Below, piece by piece: positions 43,805-54,500 of a DNA stretch of 64,000 nucleotides. The stretch's first letter is position 1. Each line of letters begins with the position of its first letter. The translations under genes and the position numbers were made by a program. Below the pieces are notes generated by a model. The model was given only the letters and a program-made list of their open reading frames with translations. It made no database searches and had not been told where the DNA came from. The DNA is from Dendrocalamus latiflorus (Eukaryota > Streptophyta > Magnoliopsida > Poales > Poaceae), in NCBI GenBank assembly GCA_017311315.1, contig CM029658.1:30357327-30421326 (forward strand), written 5' to 3'.

Positions 43805-44722
43805 TGATGGGAACGGGGTCCCGATCTTCCAACAGGTTCTGGGTAAATTCGATTTGGTGGAGGCGCGACACAAATCGATTCGGCTTCCGAACGACACGTT
43901 CCGAACCCCGCAATCGCAGCACCACGTCTCCTCAGGTTATCAACCGTGCGCAGCCCGGTTGACCTCGCCAAGAAGGCTAATCCTCGCCTGCGAATCGAAG
44001 AACACAAGCAAGAACAAGGAAGAACACAACTGAATTGCAGATGGATAGATTTAGCACTCGAAAGTTGGGGTCTCACAAACCGATGAACGGCGAATTGTTC
44101 AAAGACAAATCAATCTAAGCAAAACCCAAACCCTAATGGTGGGGGTGGCGGCTGGATATAGAGGAGTTAGGGGCGTGCAAAACCCCTGGACGCGCCCCTA
44201 ATGGGCTCCCACACGATACAAAGCCGATCGGCCCAAAAGACGGTGGCGCAGCACCCTGACAGATTCTGAACGCCCATTTGTTTCGACGATTCCCGTTGAC
44301 TCAGAAGGAATTTTGACATGGGACCAAAGCCATTGGAAAGGTGGTCTTCGCAGCTTTCCATACATATGTGGAACGTCCAAAACAGAGTCCGGATGCGATC
44401 TGGGCGTCCGTTTTAGTGCGGTCTGATCCTGGACTCCGAATTGGATTCGAAGTCGGTTTGAGTTGGGCCTCCAACATGATTCGACCGCCCTTGCTGGACT
44501 TGTGCGCCTTGTAGCCCTTCTCCAAGTATTTCCAGGTCCTCTCCATGGTTCCTAATCATAATTAAATCATTAGGTAGCAATCTATTCTCAAATGGACAAA
44601 AGAAAGTACTTAGGAACGAGCTCACCTGTAAATTCAATTGTCGGGCGTGAGCTCTAGTGATTGGTCCTTGAATGTCAAGTGGAGGAGTGTTGTATGTATC
44701 CGAAGAAGTGATGTCCTCATCA
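43805..44722 (-). repeat. 3' LTR of the nested CRM-like element
   Basis: This 918-bp LTR on the minus strand starts TGATGAGGAC and ends CCCATCA. It matches 50671-51588 with only about three substitutions that I can see. The pol frame of the element continues about 100 codons into it. Confidence 0.95.
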
Positions 44723-47700
44723 TCCTCCCCCTCTTGAAGCGGAGTTGTCCTCAACTCAGCCTCATCTTCTTCTCCCAAGTATGGCTTCAAATCTGAAATG
44801 TTAAAGGTGGGACTAACCCCAAACTCGGGAGGCAACTCAAGTTTATATGCATTATCATTTATCTTCTCAAGTATCTTAAAAGGACCAGCAGCTCTAGGCA
44901 TCAATTTTGATTTTCTTAACTCAGGAAATCGATCCTTTCTCAAGTGCAACCAAACAAAATCACCCGGTTCAAGTTTAACTTCCTTTCGACCTTTACTACC
45001 AGCAATCCTATATTTTGCATTCATCTTTTCAATGTTTGCCTTAGTAGTCTCATGCATTTTGACAATAAAATCAGCACGCTCCTTAGCATCATTATGAATT
45101 CTCTCACTAGTAGGCAAAGGTAAAATATCAATAGGGGCACGGGGATTGAATCCATACACTACCTGAAAAGGACTTACCTTAGTGGTGGAGTGTTCCGCTC
45201 GATTATATGCGAACTCAACATGCGGCAAACACTCTTCCCACAACTTCAAATTGTTCTTCAAAATAGCTCTCAACATGGTAGACAATGTGCGGTTCACCAC
45301 CTCAGTTTGGCCATCAGTTTGTGGGTGACATGTTGTAGAGAACAGCAACTTTGTACCCAACTTGTTCCATAGAGTACGCCAAAAGTGACTCAAGAACTTG
45401 ACATCACGATCTGAAACAATAGTAGAAGGCATACCATGCAAACGAACTATCTCTTTGAAAAAGAGGTCAGCAATATGAACGGCATCATCGGTTTTATGAC
45501 ATGGTATAAAGTGAGCCATCTTAGAAAAGCGATCCACAACAACAAAAATGCTATCCCTCCCCCTCTTAGTCCTGGGCAATCCTAAAACAAAGTCCATAGA
45601 AATATCTGCCCACGGAATAGAAGGAACAGGAAGAGGCATATATAAACCATGTGGATTCAAGCGAGACTTAGCTTTTTGACATGTAGTGCAGCGAGCAACA
45701 AACCGCTCAACATCTCGCCTCATCTTTGGCCAAAAGAAGTGTGTGGCCAGAACATCCTCTGTCTTCTTAGCACCAAAATGTCCCATCAAACCGCCTCCAT
45801 GCGCCTCCTGCAACAACAAAAGACGAACGGATCCAACTGGAATGCATAGGCGGTTAGCTCTAAACAAATACCCATCATTGATCATGAATTTATTCCATGC
45901 TTGTCCCTCTTTACAATGCAACAACACATCCTTAAAATCAGCATCAAAAGCATATTGTCCTTTAATAGTTTCAAGACCAAAAATGCGACAATCAAGTTGA
46001 GACAACATGGTATAGCGTCGAGACAAAGCATCAGCAATCACATTATCCTTCCCTTTCTTGTGTTTAATGACATAAGGAAAAGATTCAATAAATTCAACCC
46101 ACTTAGCATGTCTACGATTCAAATTGGTTTGACTACGAATATGCTTAAGTGATTCATGATCGGAATGAATGACAAATTCTTTAGGCCATAAATAGTGTTG
46201 CCACGTCTCTAAAGAACGAACAAGAGCATACAATTCTTTATCATACGTGGAATAATTAAGAGCAGGACCATTCAATTTTTCACTAAAGTAGGCAACAGGT
46301 TTGCCTTCTTGCATCAAAACACCACCAATACCAATTCCGCTAGCATCACATTCGAGCTCAAAAGTCTTACCAAAATCCGGAAGTTGGAGCAATGGTGCGT
46401 GTGTAAGCTTGTCCTTCAAAAGATTAAAGGACTCCTCTTGTGATGGCCCCCAATGGAACACGACGCCCTTCTTTGTCAACTCAATCAATGGTGTCGCAAT
46501 GGTGCTGAATTCTTTGACAAAGCGGCGATAAAATCCTGCAAGGCCAAGAAAACTCCGCACTTGGGAGACCGTCGTGGGCGTGGGCCAACTCCATATCGCC
46601 TCCACCTTGGCTCTATCAACCTCAATGCCCTGTGGAGTCACAACATAGCCAAGAAAAGAGACTCGATCCGTGCAAAAGGTGCACTTGTCAAGGTTACCAA
46701 ACAAACGTGCATCTCTCAAAGCATTAAAAACAGCACGTAAGTGATTCAAATGTTCATCCATGGACTTGCTATAAATCAAGATATCATCAAAGTAAACGAC
46801 CACAAATTTGCCAATGAAAGGACGTAAAACCTCGTTCATTAATCTCATGAAAGTGCTAGGTGCATTAGTTAACCCAAAAGGCATGACTAACCACTCATAC
46901 AAGCCGAACTTAGTTTTAAAAGCAGTTTTCCATTCATCGCCAAGTTTCATTCTTATTTGGTGGTATCCACTACGCAAGTCAATCTTTGTGAAAATTATAG
47001 CACCACACAACTCATCAAGCATGTCGTCTAGCCTAGGAATAGGATGACGATACCTTATAGTAATGTTGTTAATGGCTCTACAATCTACACACATACGCCA
47101 AGAACCATCTTTTTTGGGAACCAAAAGAATAGGAACAGCACAAGGACTAAGGCTCTCACGTACGTACCCACGGTCCAAAAGGTCTTGGACTTGTCGTTGA
47201 ATCTCCTTAGTCTCTTCAGGATTGGTCCTGTACGGCGCACGGTTTGGCAAACTCGCTCCAGGGATCAAATCAATCTGGTGCTCAATCCCTCTAATGGGTG
47301 GAAGTCCTGGAGGTATCTCATCAGGGAAAACATCTCTAAACTCCTGCAAAAGGTTAGTGACAGGAGCAGGCAAAGTGCAAGACATATTATCAAGAGAAAA
47401 TAAGGCATCTTTGCACACAAAAGCATAGCATGTATCATGAACATCATCAATTTCAGCAAGGTCTGATTTTGTGGCAAGCATAACAGAATTTTTCAAATGG
47501 ATTACTTGCTGTTTTTCAGATTTATCATGTTCCTTTGTATCATTAGCAGCAGCAACTCTCTCCCTATCGGCCTCTATAATCTCAGCTGGGGTCAAAGACA
47601 GTAAAGTAACTTTCTTTCCCTTATGCATAAAAGTGTATTTGTTACTACTACCATGGTGTAAAGCATCATTATCAAATTCCCAAGGTCGACCCAATAAAAG

Positions 47701-48276
47701 AGAGCATGCTTGCATGGGAACCACATCACAATCAACATGATCAACATACCCACCAATGGAAAAATGGACTCGGCATGTTTGTGTTACCTTAGCTTTTCCA
47801 GAATCATTTAACCACTGAATATGATATGGATGGGGATGCGGTCGCGTGGTCAAGCCAAGCTTCTTGACCAAATCAGAACTCACCAAGTTGTTGCAGCTTC
47901 CTCCATCAATGATGACACGTGCACGCCAGTTCTTGATTGCGAAGAAAGTCTGAAACAAATTATGGCGTTGAAGCTTATCGGGTTGTTGTACCTGTGTGCT
48001 GAGGACTCGCTGCACAATGATGCTCCGTAGCGTCGCTGTGGATGCCCCACCAAGGACCAAGTCGTCATCACCACCGCCATTGTCGTCCGAGGCAGCAGCA
48101 ACATCATCATCCTCCTCGACATCTGAAGTGCTGATGTAGCCTCCATCTTCTGTGGCGATGTATGCCCGTTGGCTAGGGCAATTCTTCTGCACATGACCAA
48201 GCCCATGGCAGCGGTGGCACTGAATGTCGGAGGAGCGGCCCGTTGAAGCCACGGAAGAAGAACTCTTGGCTGGAAC
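44413..48276 (-). CDS. pol: CRM-like Gypsy pol (nucleocapsid knuckle, protease, RT, RNase H, integrase)
   Basis: This frame of nearly 1,290 codons follows gag in the same phase after a single TAG (48277-48279). In order it shows a CCHC knuckle CHRCHGLGHVQKNC, a protease with IIDGGSCNNLV (DGG in place of the usual DSG), RT (RYRHPIPRLDDML, MPFGLTNAPSTF, YFDDILIYSK), RNase H (ECDASGIGIGGVLMQ) and a zinc-binding HFFWPKMRRD...CTTCQ integrase with MDFVLGLPRT, VSDRDVKFLS and HPQTDGQTEV. A C-terminus with GPITRAHARQLNLQVSSFL follows. That tail resembles the CR motif of centromeric retrotransposons, and its coding overlap with the 3' LTR is a described CRM feature. No chromodomain is seen. The first ATG is at 48252, but readthrough from gag is an alternative entry. 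Confidence 0.93.
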   Translation of the reverse strand, partial: VPAKSSSSVASTGRSSDIQCHRCHGLGHVQKNCPSQRAYIATEDGGYISTSDVEEDDDVAAASDDNGGGDDDLVLGGASTATLRSIIVQRVLSTQVQQPDKLQRHNLFQTFFAIKNWRARVIIDGGSCNNLVSSDLVKKLGLTTRPHPHPYHIQWLNDSGKAKVTQTCRVHFSIGGYVDHVDCDVVPMQACSLLLGRPWEFDNDALHHGSSNKYTFMHKGKKVTLLSLTPAEIIEADRERVAAANDTKEHDKSEKQQVIHLKNSVMLATKSDLAEIDDVHDTCYAFVCKDALFSLDNMSCTLPAPVTNLLQEFRDVFPDEIPPGLPPIRGIEHQIDLIPGASLPNRAPYRTNPEETKEIQRQVQDLLDRGYVRESLSPCAVPILLVPKKDGSWRMCVDCRAINNITIRYRHPIPRLDDMLDELCGAIIFTKIDLRSGYHQIRMKLGDEWKTAFKTKFGLYEWLVMPFGLTNAPSTFMRLMNEVLRPFIGKFVVVYFDDILIYSKSMDEHLNHLRAVFNALRDARLFGNLDKCTFCTDRVSFLGYVVTPQGIEVDRAKVEAIWSWPTPTTVSQVRSFLGLAGFYRRFVKEFSTIATPLIELTKKGVVFHWGPSQEESFNLLKDKLTHAPLLQLPDFGKTFELECDASGIGIGGVLMQEGKPVAYFSEKLNGPALNYSTYDKELYALVRSLETWQHYLWPKEFVIHSDHESLKHIRSQTNLNRRHAKWVEFIESFPYVIKHKKGKDNVIADALSRRYTMLSQLDCRIFGLETIKGQYAFDADFKDVLLHCKEGQAWNKFMINDGYLFRANRLCIPVGSVRLLLLQEAHGGGLMGHFGAKKTEDVLATHFFWPKMRRDVERFVARCTTCQKAKSRLNPHGLYMPLPVPSIPWADISMDFVLGLPRTKRGRDSIFVVVDRFSKMAHFIPCHKTDDAVHIADLFFKEIVRLHGMPSTIVSDRDVKFLSHFWRTLWNKLGTKLLFSTTCHPQTDGQTEVVNRTLSTMLRAILKNNLKLWEECLPHVEFAYNRAEHSTTKVSPFQVVYGFNPRAPIDILPLPTSERIHNDAKERADFIVKMHETTKANIEKMNAKYRIAGSKGRKEVKLEPGDFVWLHLRKDRFPELRKSKLMPRAAGPFKILEKINDNAYKLELPPEFGVSPTFNISDLKPYLGEEDEAELRTTPLQEGEDDEDITSSDTYNTPPLDIQGPITRAHARQLNLQVSSFLSTFFCPFENRLLPNDLIMIRNHGEDLEILGEGLQGAQVQQGRSNHVGGPTQTDFESNSESRIRPH
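44723..44736 (-). other. polypurine tract of the CRM-like element, inside pol
   Basis: The minus strand reads AAGAGGGGGAGGA directly before the LTR start at 44722. It lies inside the open pol frame and is translated as the EGEDDED-like acidic segment. Confidence 0.88.
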
Positions 48277-49353
48277 CTACAAAGAATTTTTTGTAGCATC
48301 TGCAAAGCGTGTCGTGGAAGGTGGCTTCGGTGGCGCTGCTGCAATCTTGTTCACAGGTGGTGGAGGAGAACGAAAACTCGAAGAAGACTTGGGCAGTCCC
48401 GTCGATGTAGTCGTGCGCGGCGTGTAGAAGGGTCGTCCGGTGCTTGCCTTCGCTGATTCCTTGCGTCCCTGCAATTCTTTTTCTGCAAGCATAGCAAGCT
48501 GGAACAACTGGTTGACAGTAGTAAATTCTTTATAATCAACAATGTCCTGAATTTCACGCCGTAACCCCCCGTAGAAACGACAAATCTTATCATCCGTGTC
48601 CTCAACAACCCCACAACGCATCATACCCTTTTGAAGCTCAGCATAATAGTCCTGAACAGAACGATCACCTTGTTCTAAGCGCTGCAATTTTTTTCGCAAA
48701 TCAAGTTTATATGTGGGAGGAACAAAACGATTACGCATATCTTCTTTTAACCGTTCCCATGTATCAGGTTGTAAGCGCATGTTACTTAGTTCATTCCACC
48801 AGATAATAGCAAAGTCCTTAAACTCACTAGTAGCTTGTCTAACTCTATGTTGTTCAGGAACCAAGTGAGAATTAAATTTCTGCTCTACCGTCATCTCCCA
48901 ATCAAGATATATATCAGCATCATAAAGACCAGCAAAAGATGGAATGGTAAACTTGACTTTAGCAAAAGGGTCATCGTTACCATGACGGTTCTGGTTATTA
49001 CCTCCCATACCATGTCGGTTTTGCTGAAGACGCCGACGTAATCGTGCATCTTGTGTCGCCCGCTGATCAATGTTGCCATCCGCATCATACACTGTGTCAT
49101 CATCAGGACGATGGCCATCATTGACAGGTGGCAGGCGTGCCTCCAATGTGTCCATCCGACCAGTGAGGTCAGCCAACCGCCGCTCCACCCGCTCAATGCC
49201 TTCCGTGGTGTTCAACTTGGCAATGGCGGCGACGATGGTGTCCATTCTCGCGCCGAGTGAAGCATTTTGTTTGTCGAGCGCAGCTTGTAGCTGGCCGCGA
49301 CTAACACACTCGTTGAAATCGACCGGTGTCTCGCCCCCTTCGTCTCCTGCCAT
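48277..49353 (-). CDS. gag: CRM-like Gypsy gag (capsid)
   Basis: 358 aa from the ATG at 49353 (CCATGG context) to TAG 48277-48279. An N-terminal coiled-coil-like region (MDTIVAAIAKL, RRLADLTGRMDTLEARL) is followed by the retrotransposon gag domain, with KFTIPSFAGLYDADIYLDWE, FKDFAIIWWNEL, WERLKEDMRNRFVP and QGDRSVQDYYAEL. This is the usual capsid signature of CRM/Reina-type Gypsy elements. The zinc knuckle lies just beyond the TAG in the same frame, so gag as terminated lacks its nucleocapsid. Either readthrough is used or the stop is a recent lesion. Confidence 0.92.
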   Translation of the reverse strand: MAGDEGGETPVDFNECVSRGQLQAALDKQNASLGARMDTIVAAIAKLNTTEGIERVERRLADLTGRMDTLEARLPPVNDGHRPDDDTVYDADGNIDQRATQDARLRRRLQQNRHGMGGNNQNRHGNDDPFAKVKFTIPSFAGLYDADIYLDWEMTVEQKFNSHLVPEQHRVRQATSEFKDFAIIWWNELSNMRLQPDTWERLKEDMRNRFVPPTYKLDLRKKLQRLEQGDRSVQDYYAELQKGMMRCGVVEDTDDKICRFYGGLRREIQDIVDYKEFTTVNQLFQLAMLAEKELQGRKESAKASTGRPFYTPRTTTSTGLPKSSSSFRSPPPPVNKIAAAPPKPPSTTRFADATKNSL

Positions 49354-50655
49354 GGTTAGTGGAAACACGGGGAAAACAAAAGGATTATCCCTATCAACTA
49401 CAAATGAAGGGCAGTGGGATCTCGCAAAGGAAGTGTCTTACCAAGCTCTTACAAGTGTTCTTACCAAAGCAGCAGGTGGTACAACCGGTGGCTGGTTCGT
49501 GAAACCATGACGAGCGTGGGTACGATTGCAAGGGTCAAAACTGTGCTATCCAGAAGTAGATATATGGAGCTTGGAAGGCCAAATATGTCAGTGGAACACA
49601 AATCAATAACAGATAGTAATGCTGAATAATTGTCCAAAGCACTGGTCCTAGTTGCTGGCCTAAATGTGTCCTATATCAGTGTTAGGATATGATGAACAAG
49701 GAGTCAAGATCAGAATAGTAAGGCAAAGACAGCAACAAAGATGGCCAGGCACTGAGAGACTTAATGCAGCATAAGCGCAAAACAAAAGAATTTCTGTCAC
49801 CTAAAACTGTGCTCTTTTTTTTTCTTTTTTTTTCTTTTTTCTTTTAGGCACGGAACTCAGGTGCCTTTGCTCTCAGGCAAAACCAGGTGCCAAAATTTTT
49901 CTTTTTTGTTTCTTTTTTCTGTTATTTTTTTCACAAAGCAGAGCACAGAAATAGGAACCACACAAAGTTTCACCTCAATCTAATGTAAGGTGTGGCCTAC
50001 AGAAAATAATGAATGTGCTGGAAATTCGGTGAATCAATTTCAGAGCTCGAGTACTGCACTTTCCAGGCCGAATTTGGGCAAAATAAATTCGCCAAAACCC
50101 GACAAGTCAGGTCGGTTTCGGATGCAAAATTTAATTTCACCCAATTTCAAAAAAAAAATCTCCTGATTTCGAGTCCGTATGCAAAAGTTACGGCCGTTTG
50201 AAGTTGAGCCTCCGAGTTACGGTTTCTGTGGAGGCCGAAAACGAAATTGAGTGGAGGAAATCGGTGGAATTTGGGGGCGAAAGCTCGGGGAAAAGTGGGG
50301 GATGGCGCTGTGTGATCACGAGATGCGAAGGAAGATGCAAACAGAGGGCGGGATATGGGTGGGAAAACAAAAACAGAGGGTGGAATACGCGATGGATGAC
50401 GGCTAGGGTTTGTATGAGAGGTAGCGGAAGCAAGATAACCCGAAACAAAACACGATCTAAACCAGCAACACAACTCGACTAAGGACACAAACTCAACACT
50501 ACGGACTCTGGAATCAAATTGTGCAAAGGCTAAACGAGATCTAGGACAGGAAACAACCTATGACTACAATTTTTTTTGTAGGGCTTTTTCATGGACTCTA
50601 GGATGAAACCGAAAACAACAAAGGAGGGTAACGCGAACCTGAAGGAACACCTGAA
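49354..50655 (-). other. 5' leader of the CRM-like element
   Basis: About 1.3 kb of untranslated sequence lies between primer site and gag ATG. It includes long T-rich runs at about 49814-49930 (A-rich on the coding strand). No ORF of note; a packaging signal would be expected here. Confidence 0.6.
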
Positions 50656-50668
50656 GCTCTGATTACCA
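50656..50668 (-). other. primer binding site of the CRM-like element
   Basis: The minus strand reads TGGTAATCAGAGC, the usual initiator tRNA-Met complement with one extra A, two bases inside the LTR. Confidence 0.8.
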
Positions 50669-50670
50669 CT

Positions 50671-51588
50671 TGATGGGAACGGGGTCCCGATCTTCCAACA
50701 GGTTCTGGGTAAATTCGATTTGGTGGAGGCGCGACACAAATCGATCCGGCTTCCGAACGACACGTTCCGAACCCCGCAATCGCAGCACCACGTCTCCTCA
50801 GGTTATCAACCGTGCGCAGCCCGGTTGACCTCGCCAAGAAGGCTAATCCTCGCCTGCGAATCGAAGAACACAAGCAAGAACAAGGAAGAACACAACTGAA
50901 TTGCAGATGGATAGATTTAGCACTCGAAAGTTGGGGTCTCACAAACCGATGAACGGCGAATTGTTCAAAGACAAATCAATCTAAGCAAAACCCAAACCCT
51001 AATGGTGGGGGTGGCGGCTGGATATAGAGGAGTTAGGGGCGTGCAAAACCCCTGGACGCGCCCCTAATGGGCTCCCACACGATACAAAGCCGATCGGCCC
51101 AAAAGACGGTGGCGCAGCACCCTGACAGATTCTGAACGCCCATTTGTTTCGACGATTTCCGTTGACTCAGAAGGAATTTTGACATGGGACCAAAGCCATT
51201 GGAAAGGTGGTCTTCGCAGCTTTCCATACATATGTGGAACGTCCAAAACAGAGTCCGGATGCGATCTGGGCGTCCGTTTTAGTGCGGTCTGATCCTGGAC
51301 TCCGAATTGGATTCGAAGTCGGTTTGAGTTGGGCCTCCAACATGATTCGACCGCCCTTGCTGGACTTGTGCGCCTTGTAGCCCTTCTCCAAGTATTTCCA
51401 GGTCCTCTCCATGGTTCCTAATCATAATTAAATCATTAGGTAGCAATCTATTCTCAAATGGACAAAAGAAAGTACTTAGGAACGAGCTCACCTGTAAATT
51501 CAATTGTCGGGCGCGAGCTCTAGTGATTGGTCCTTGAATGTCAAGTGGAGGAGTGTTGTATGTATCCGAAGAAGTGATGTCCTCATCA
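50671..51588 (-). repeat. 5' LTR of the nested CRM-like element
   Basis: 918 bp, partner of 43805-44722. The flank 51589-51593 (CAAGC) equals 43800-43804, the 5-bp target duplication. Confidence 0.95.
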
Positions 51589-54500
51589 CAAGCTCTGAGC
51601 ATATCTTCCAGTATCTGGTTCACCCTTTCCGTCTGTCCATCCGTCTGAGGGTGATAAGCGGTGCTGAAATCCAGGTGAGTGCCAAGAGCTTTATGTAGGC
51701 TATCCCAGAAATGCGAGGTAAATTGAGAACCTCGATCTGAGACTATCCTTTTTGGCACACCGTGCAAGCACACGATGCGGGACATATACAGTTCTGCTAA
51801 CTTGTCTCCCTTGTAGGTTGTCTTGACAGGAATAAAGTGGGCGACCTTGGTCAACCTATCAATTATAACCCATACAGAGTCATATCCTGACTTGGTTCGT
51901 GGGAATCCAGTGATGAAATCCATTCCGACTTCTTCCCACTTCCATTGAGGTATCTGCAATGGCTGTAGTAGTCCTGCAGGTCTTTGATGCTCTGCCTTCA
52001 CTCTCTGACACACATCGCAGCAAGCTACATGCTCTGCGATATCTCTTTTCATACGGGGCCACCAACAAAAGTGTTTCATACCTTGATACATCTTGGTGCT
52101 CCCGGGGTGGAGGGAATATGGAGCGCTATGTGCTTCCCTTAATATCAGATTCTTAAGATCCTTGTGATGGGGAACTACGATACGTGTTCCATATCATAGA
52201 GTACCCTCATGGTCAATCTTCATGTTGGGTGCCTTCCCTTCTTCCATCAGTTTCTTCCATTTCAAAATGGCTGGATCATCTTGTTGTGCTGCCATAATCA
52301 TTTCTTCTATACTCGATTGAATTTCCAAGGCGGCTAGAGTGCCTGGCTCTACTATTTCCAAATTCAAAGCTTTCAATTCCTTGTAGAGCTTGGGTTGATG
52401 TTCCCGTACCATGAGATTATTGCAGTAAGCCTTACGGCTCAATGCATCTGCTACCACATTGGCCTTCCCAGGGTGGTAGTGTACACTCAAATCATAATCC
52501 TTGATTAATTCCAGCCATCTTCTTTGCCTTAAGTTAAGATGAGGTTGTGTGAAGAAATACTTAAGGCTCTGGTGATCCGTATATACCTCACAATGGTTAC
52601 CAATCAAGTAATGACGCCAAATCTTCAATGCATGAATCACCGATGCTAATTCCAGATCATGAGTGGGGTAGTTAGCTTCATGGGGACGAAGTTGTCTGGA
52701 TGCATATGACACAACTCTGTCTTCTTGCATTAGTACGCAGCCAAGCCCTTGATGTGAGGCATCACAATATACCTCAAAATCTTTGCGTACATCTGGTAGA
52801 ACTAACACCGGAGTGGTGGTCAATCTCTTCTTCAATTCTTGGAAGCTTTCTTCACATGCCTTGGTCCATTCAAACTTCTTTTCCTTCTTGAGTAATTGGG
52901 TCATTGGTCTGGCTATTCGGGAAAATCCTTCTATGAATCTTCTATAATAGCCGGCCAAACCAAGGAAACTTCTCACTTCTGTGACAGAGGTAGGCTGTTT
53001 CCATTCTGTGACAGCTGCAATCTTGGCTGGGTCAACGGATACTCCTCCGGCTGACACTATATGTCCTAAGAAACTGATATCCTTCAGCCAAAATTCACAT
53101 TTGCTGAATTTGGCGTATAGCTGGTGTTCTTTCAGTTTCTCCAATACTAGGCGCAGATGCTCTGCATGTTCTTCTGCATTTTTGGAGTATATAAGGATGT
53201 CATCGATAAAGACCACGACAAATTTGTCCAAATACTCCATGAACACTTTGTTCATTAGATTCATAAAATAAGCTGGGGCATTGGTTAACCCAAAAGACAT
53301 AACCAGAAACTCATACAGTCCATATCTAGTGGTAAAGGCTGTTTTGGGTATATCTTCAGCTCTTATCTTCAACTGGTGGTATCCTGACCTCAGATCTATT
53401 TTGGAGAATACGGTGGCTCCTCCAAGTTGATCGAACAAATCATCAATCCTGGGAAGAGGATACTTGTTCTTGATAGTCATTTCATTTAAATCACGGTAGT
53501 CCACACACATCCTGGCTGTGCCATCCTTTTTCTTTACAAACAGTACTGGAGATCCCCATGGCGATGAGCTGGGTCTGATGAATCCCTTTTCTTGTAACTC
53601 TTGAAGTTGTTTCTTCAATTCTTCCACAGTCATCCTATAGGGTCTTTTGGATATTGGGGCAGCACCAGGTTTTAGGTTAATTACAAACTCCATGTCTCTA
53701 TCCGGAGGCATGCCAGGTAGCTCGTCTGGAAATACCTCGGGGTAATCCTGTACCACTATCATTCCCTCTAGGGGTATATCTTCACAATAAAATATGGCAC
53801 GGCCCCATCGGTATGGTCGGTCTACTTTAACTTCCACAGGTAATCCGGGACATTTGACCAATTTCACTGTCCTAGTGGCACATTCTATGACTCCCTTATA
53901 CATGGCTAACCAATCCATTCCTAATATAATATCCAAGGTCTGGGAGCTTAATACTATCAGGTCAGCAAGGAAATCACATCTTTCCATGGTAATGGTCACT
54001 TCTGGGCATACTAGGGTAGCAGTAATTGGTCCAGCTGGTGAGTTAAGCACTAATGGCTTCTTAAGGTTATAAACAGGTAATCCCAATTTATCAGCATACC
54101 CCTTGGATATAAATGAATGTGAAGCTCCTGAATCAAATAATACTTGTGCTGGTATAGTCTTGACAGAAAACGTACCCATAAGAACTCCAGCGGCTTCTTG
54201 AGCTTCTTCCACTGTAATATGGTTGACTCTGCCTCGGTTTGGTGCTGAAGTGTTCTTGCTAGCTTCGGAGCTCTGCTGTCCTCTGCCAGGAGCTGAAACT
54301 TGACTGCGGACAGGGGCATTCTGCTTATGTGGACATCTGTTGGCAAAGTGTCCCTTTTCCCCACAGCTGTAGCAATTAAGATTTGCTGCGGGGTTTGCAC
54401 CACTATATTGTCCTCCTGGTCGTGAGGTTGGAGGCACACTCCCTCCAAGTCTAGGGACTGGGTTTGAAATACTAGATGGACTGGACCTTGAGAATGAGGG

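Larger units (their letters stand above)
43805..51588 (-). mobile_element. complete CRM-like Ty3/Gypsy retrotransposon nested in the outer element, 7.8 kb
   Basis: Paired 918-bp LTRs, primer site, gag, pol and polypurine tract in order with a perfect CAAGC target duplication. It is inserted into the integrase gene of the 21-kb element, same orientation. The size and LTR length, gag type, coding overlap with the 3' LTR and CR-like tail agree with centromeric retrotransposons (CRR/CRM). About three LTR differences over 918 bp indicate a recent insertion. The only coding break is one TAG between capsid and nucleocapsid. Confidence 0.93.

Noticed and set aside
51279..52091. 270-codon frame joining outer integrase to LTR-encoded sequence
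   Set aside because: Chimera across the nested insertion junction at 51588/51589, not a designed fusion; the twin artefact on the other side is at 43091-43897.
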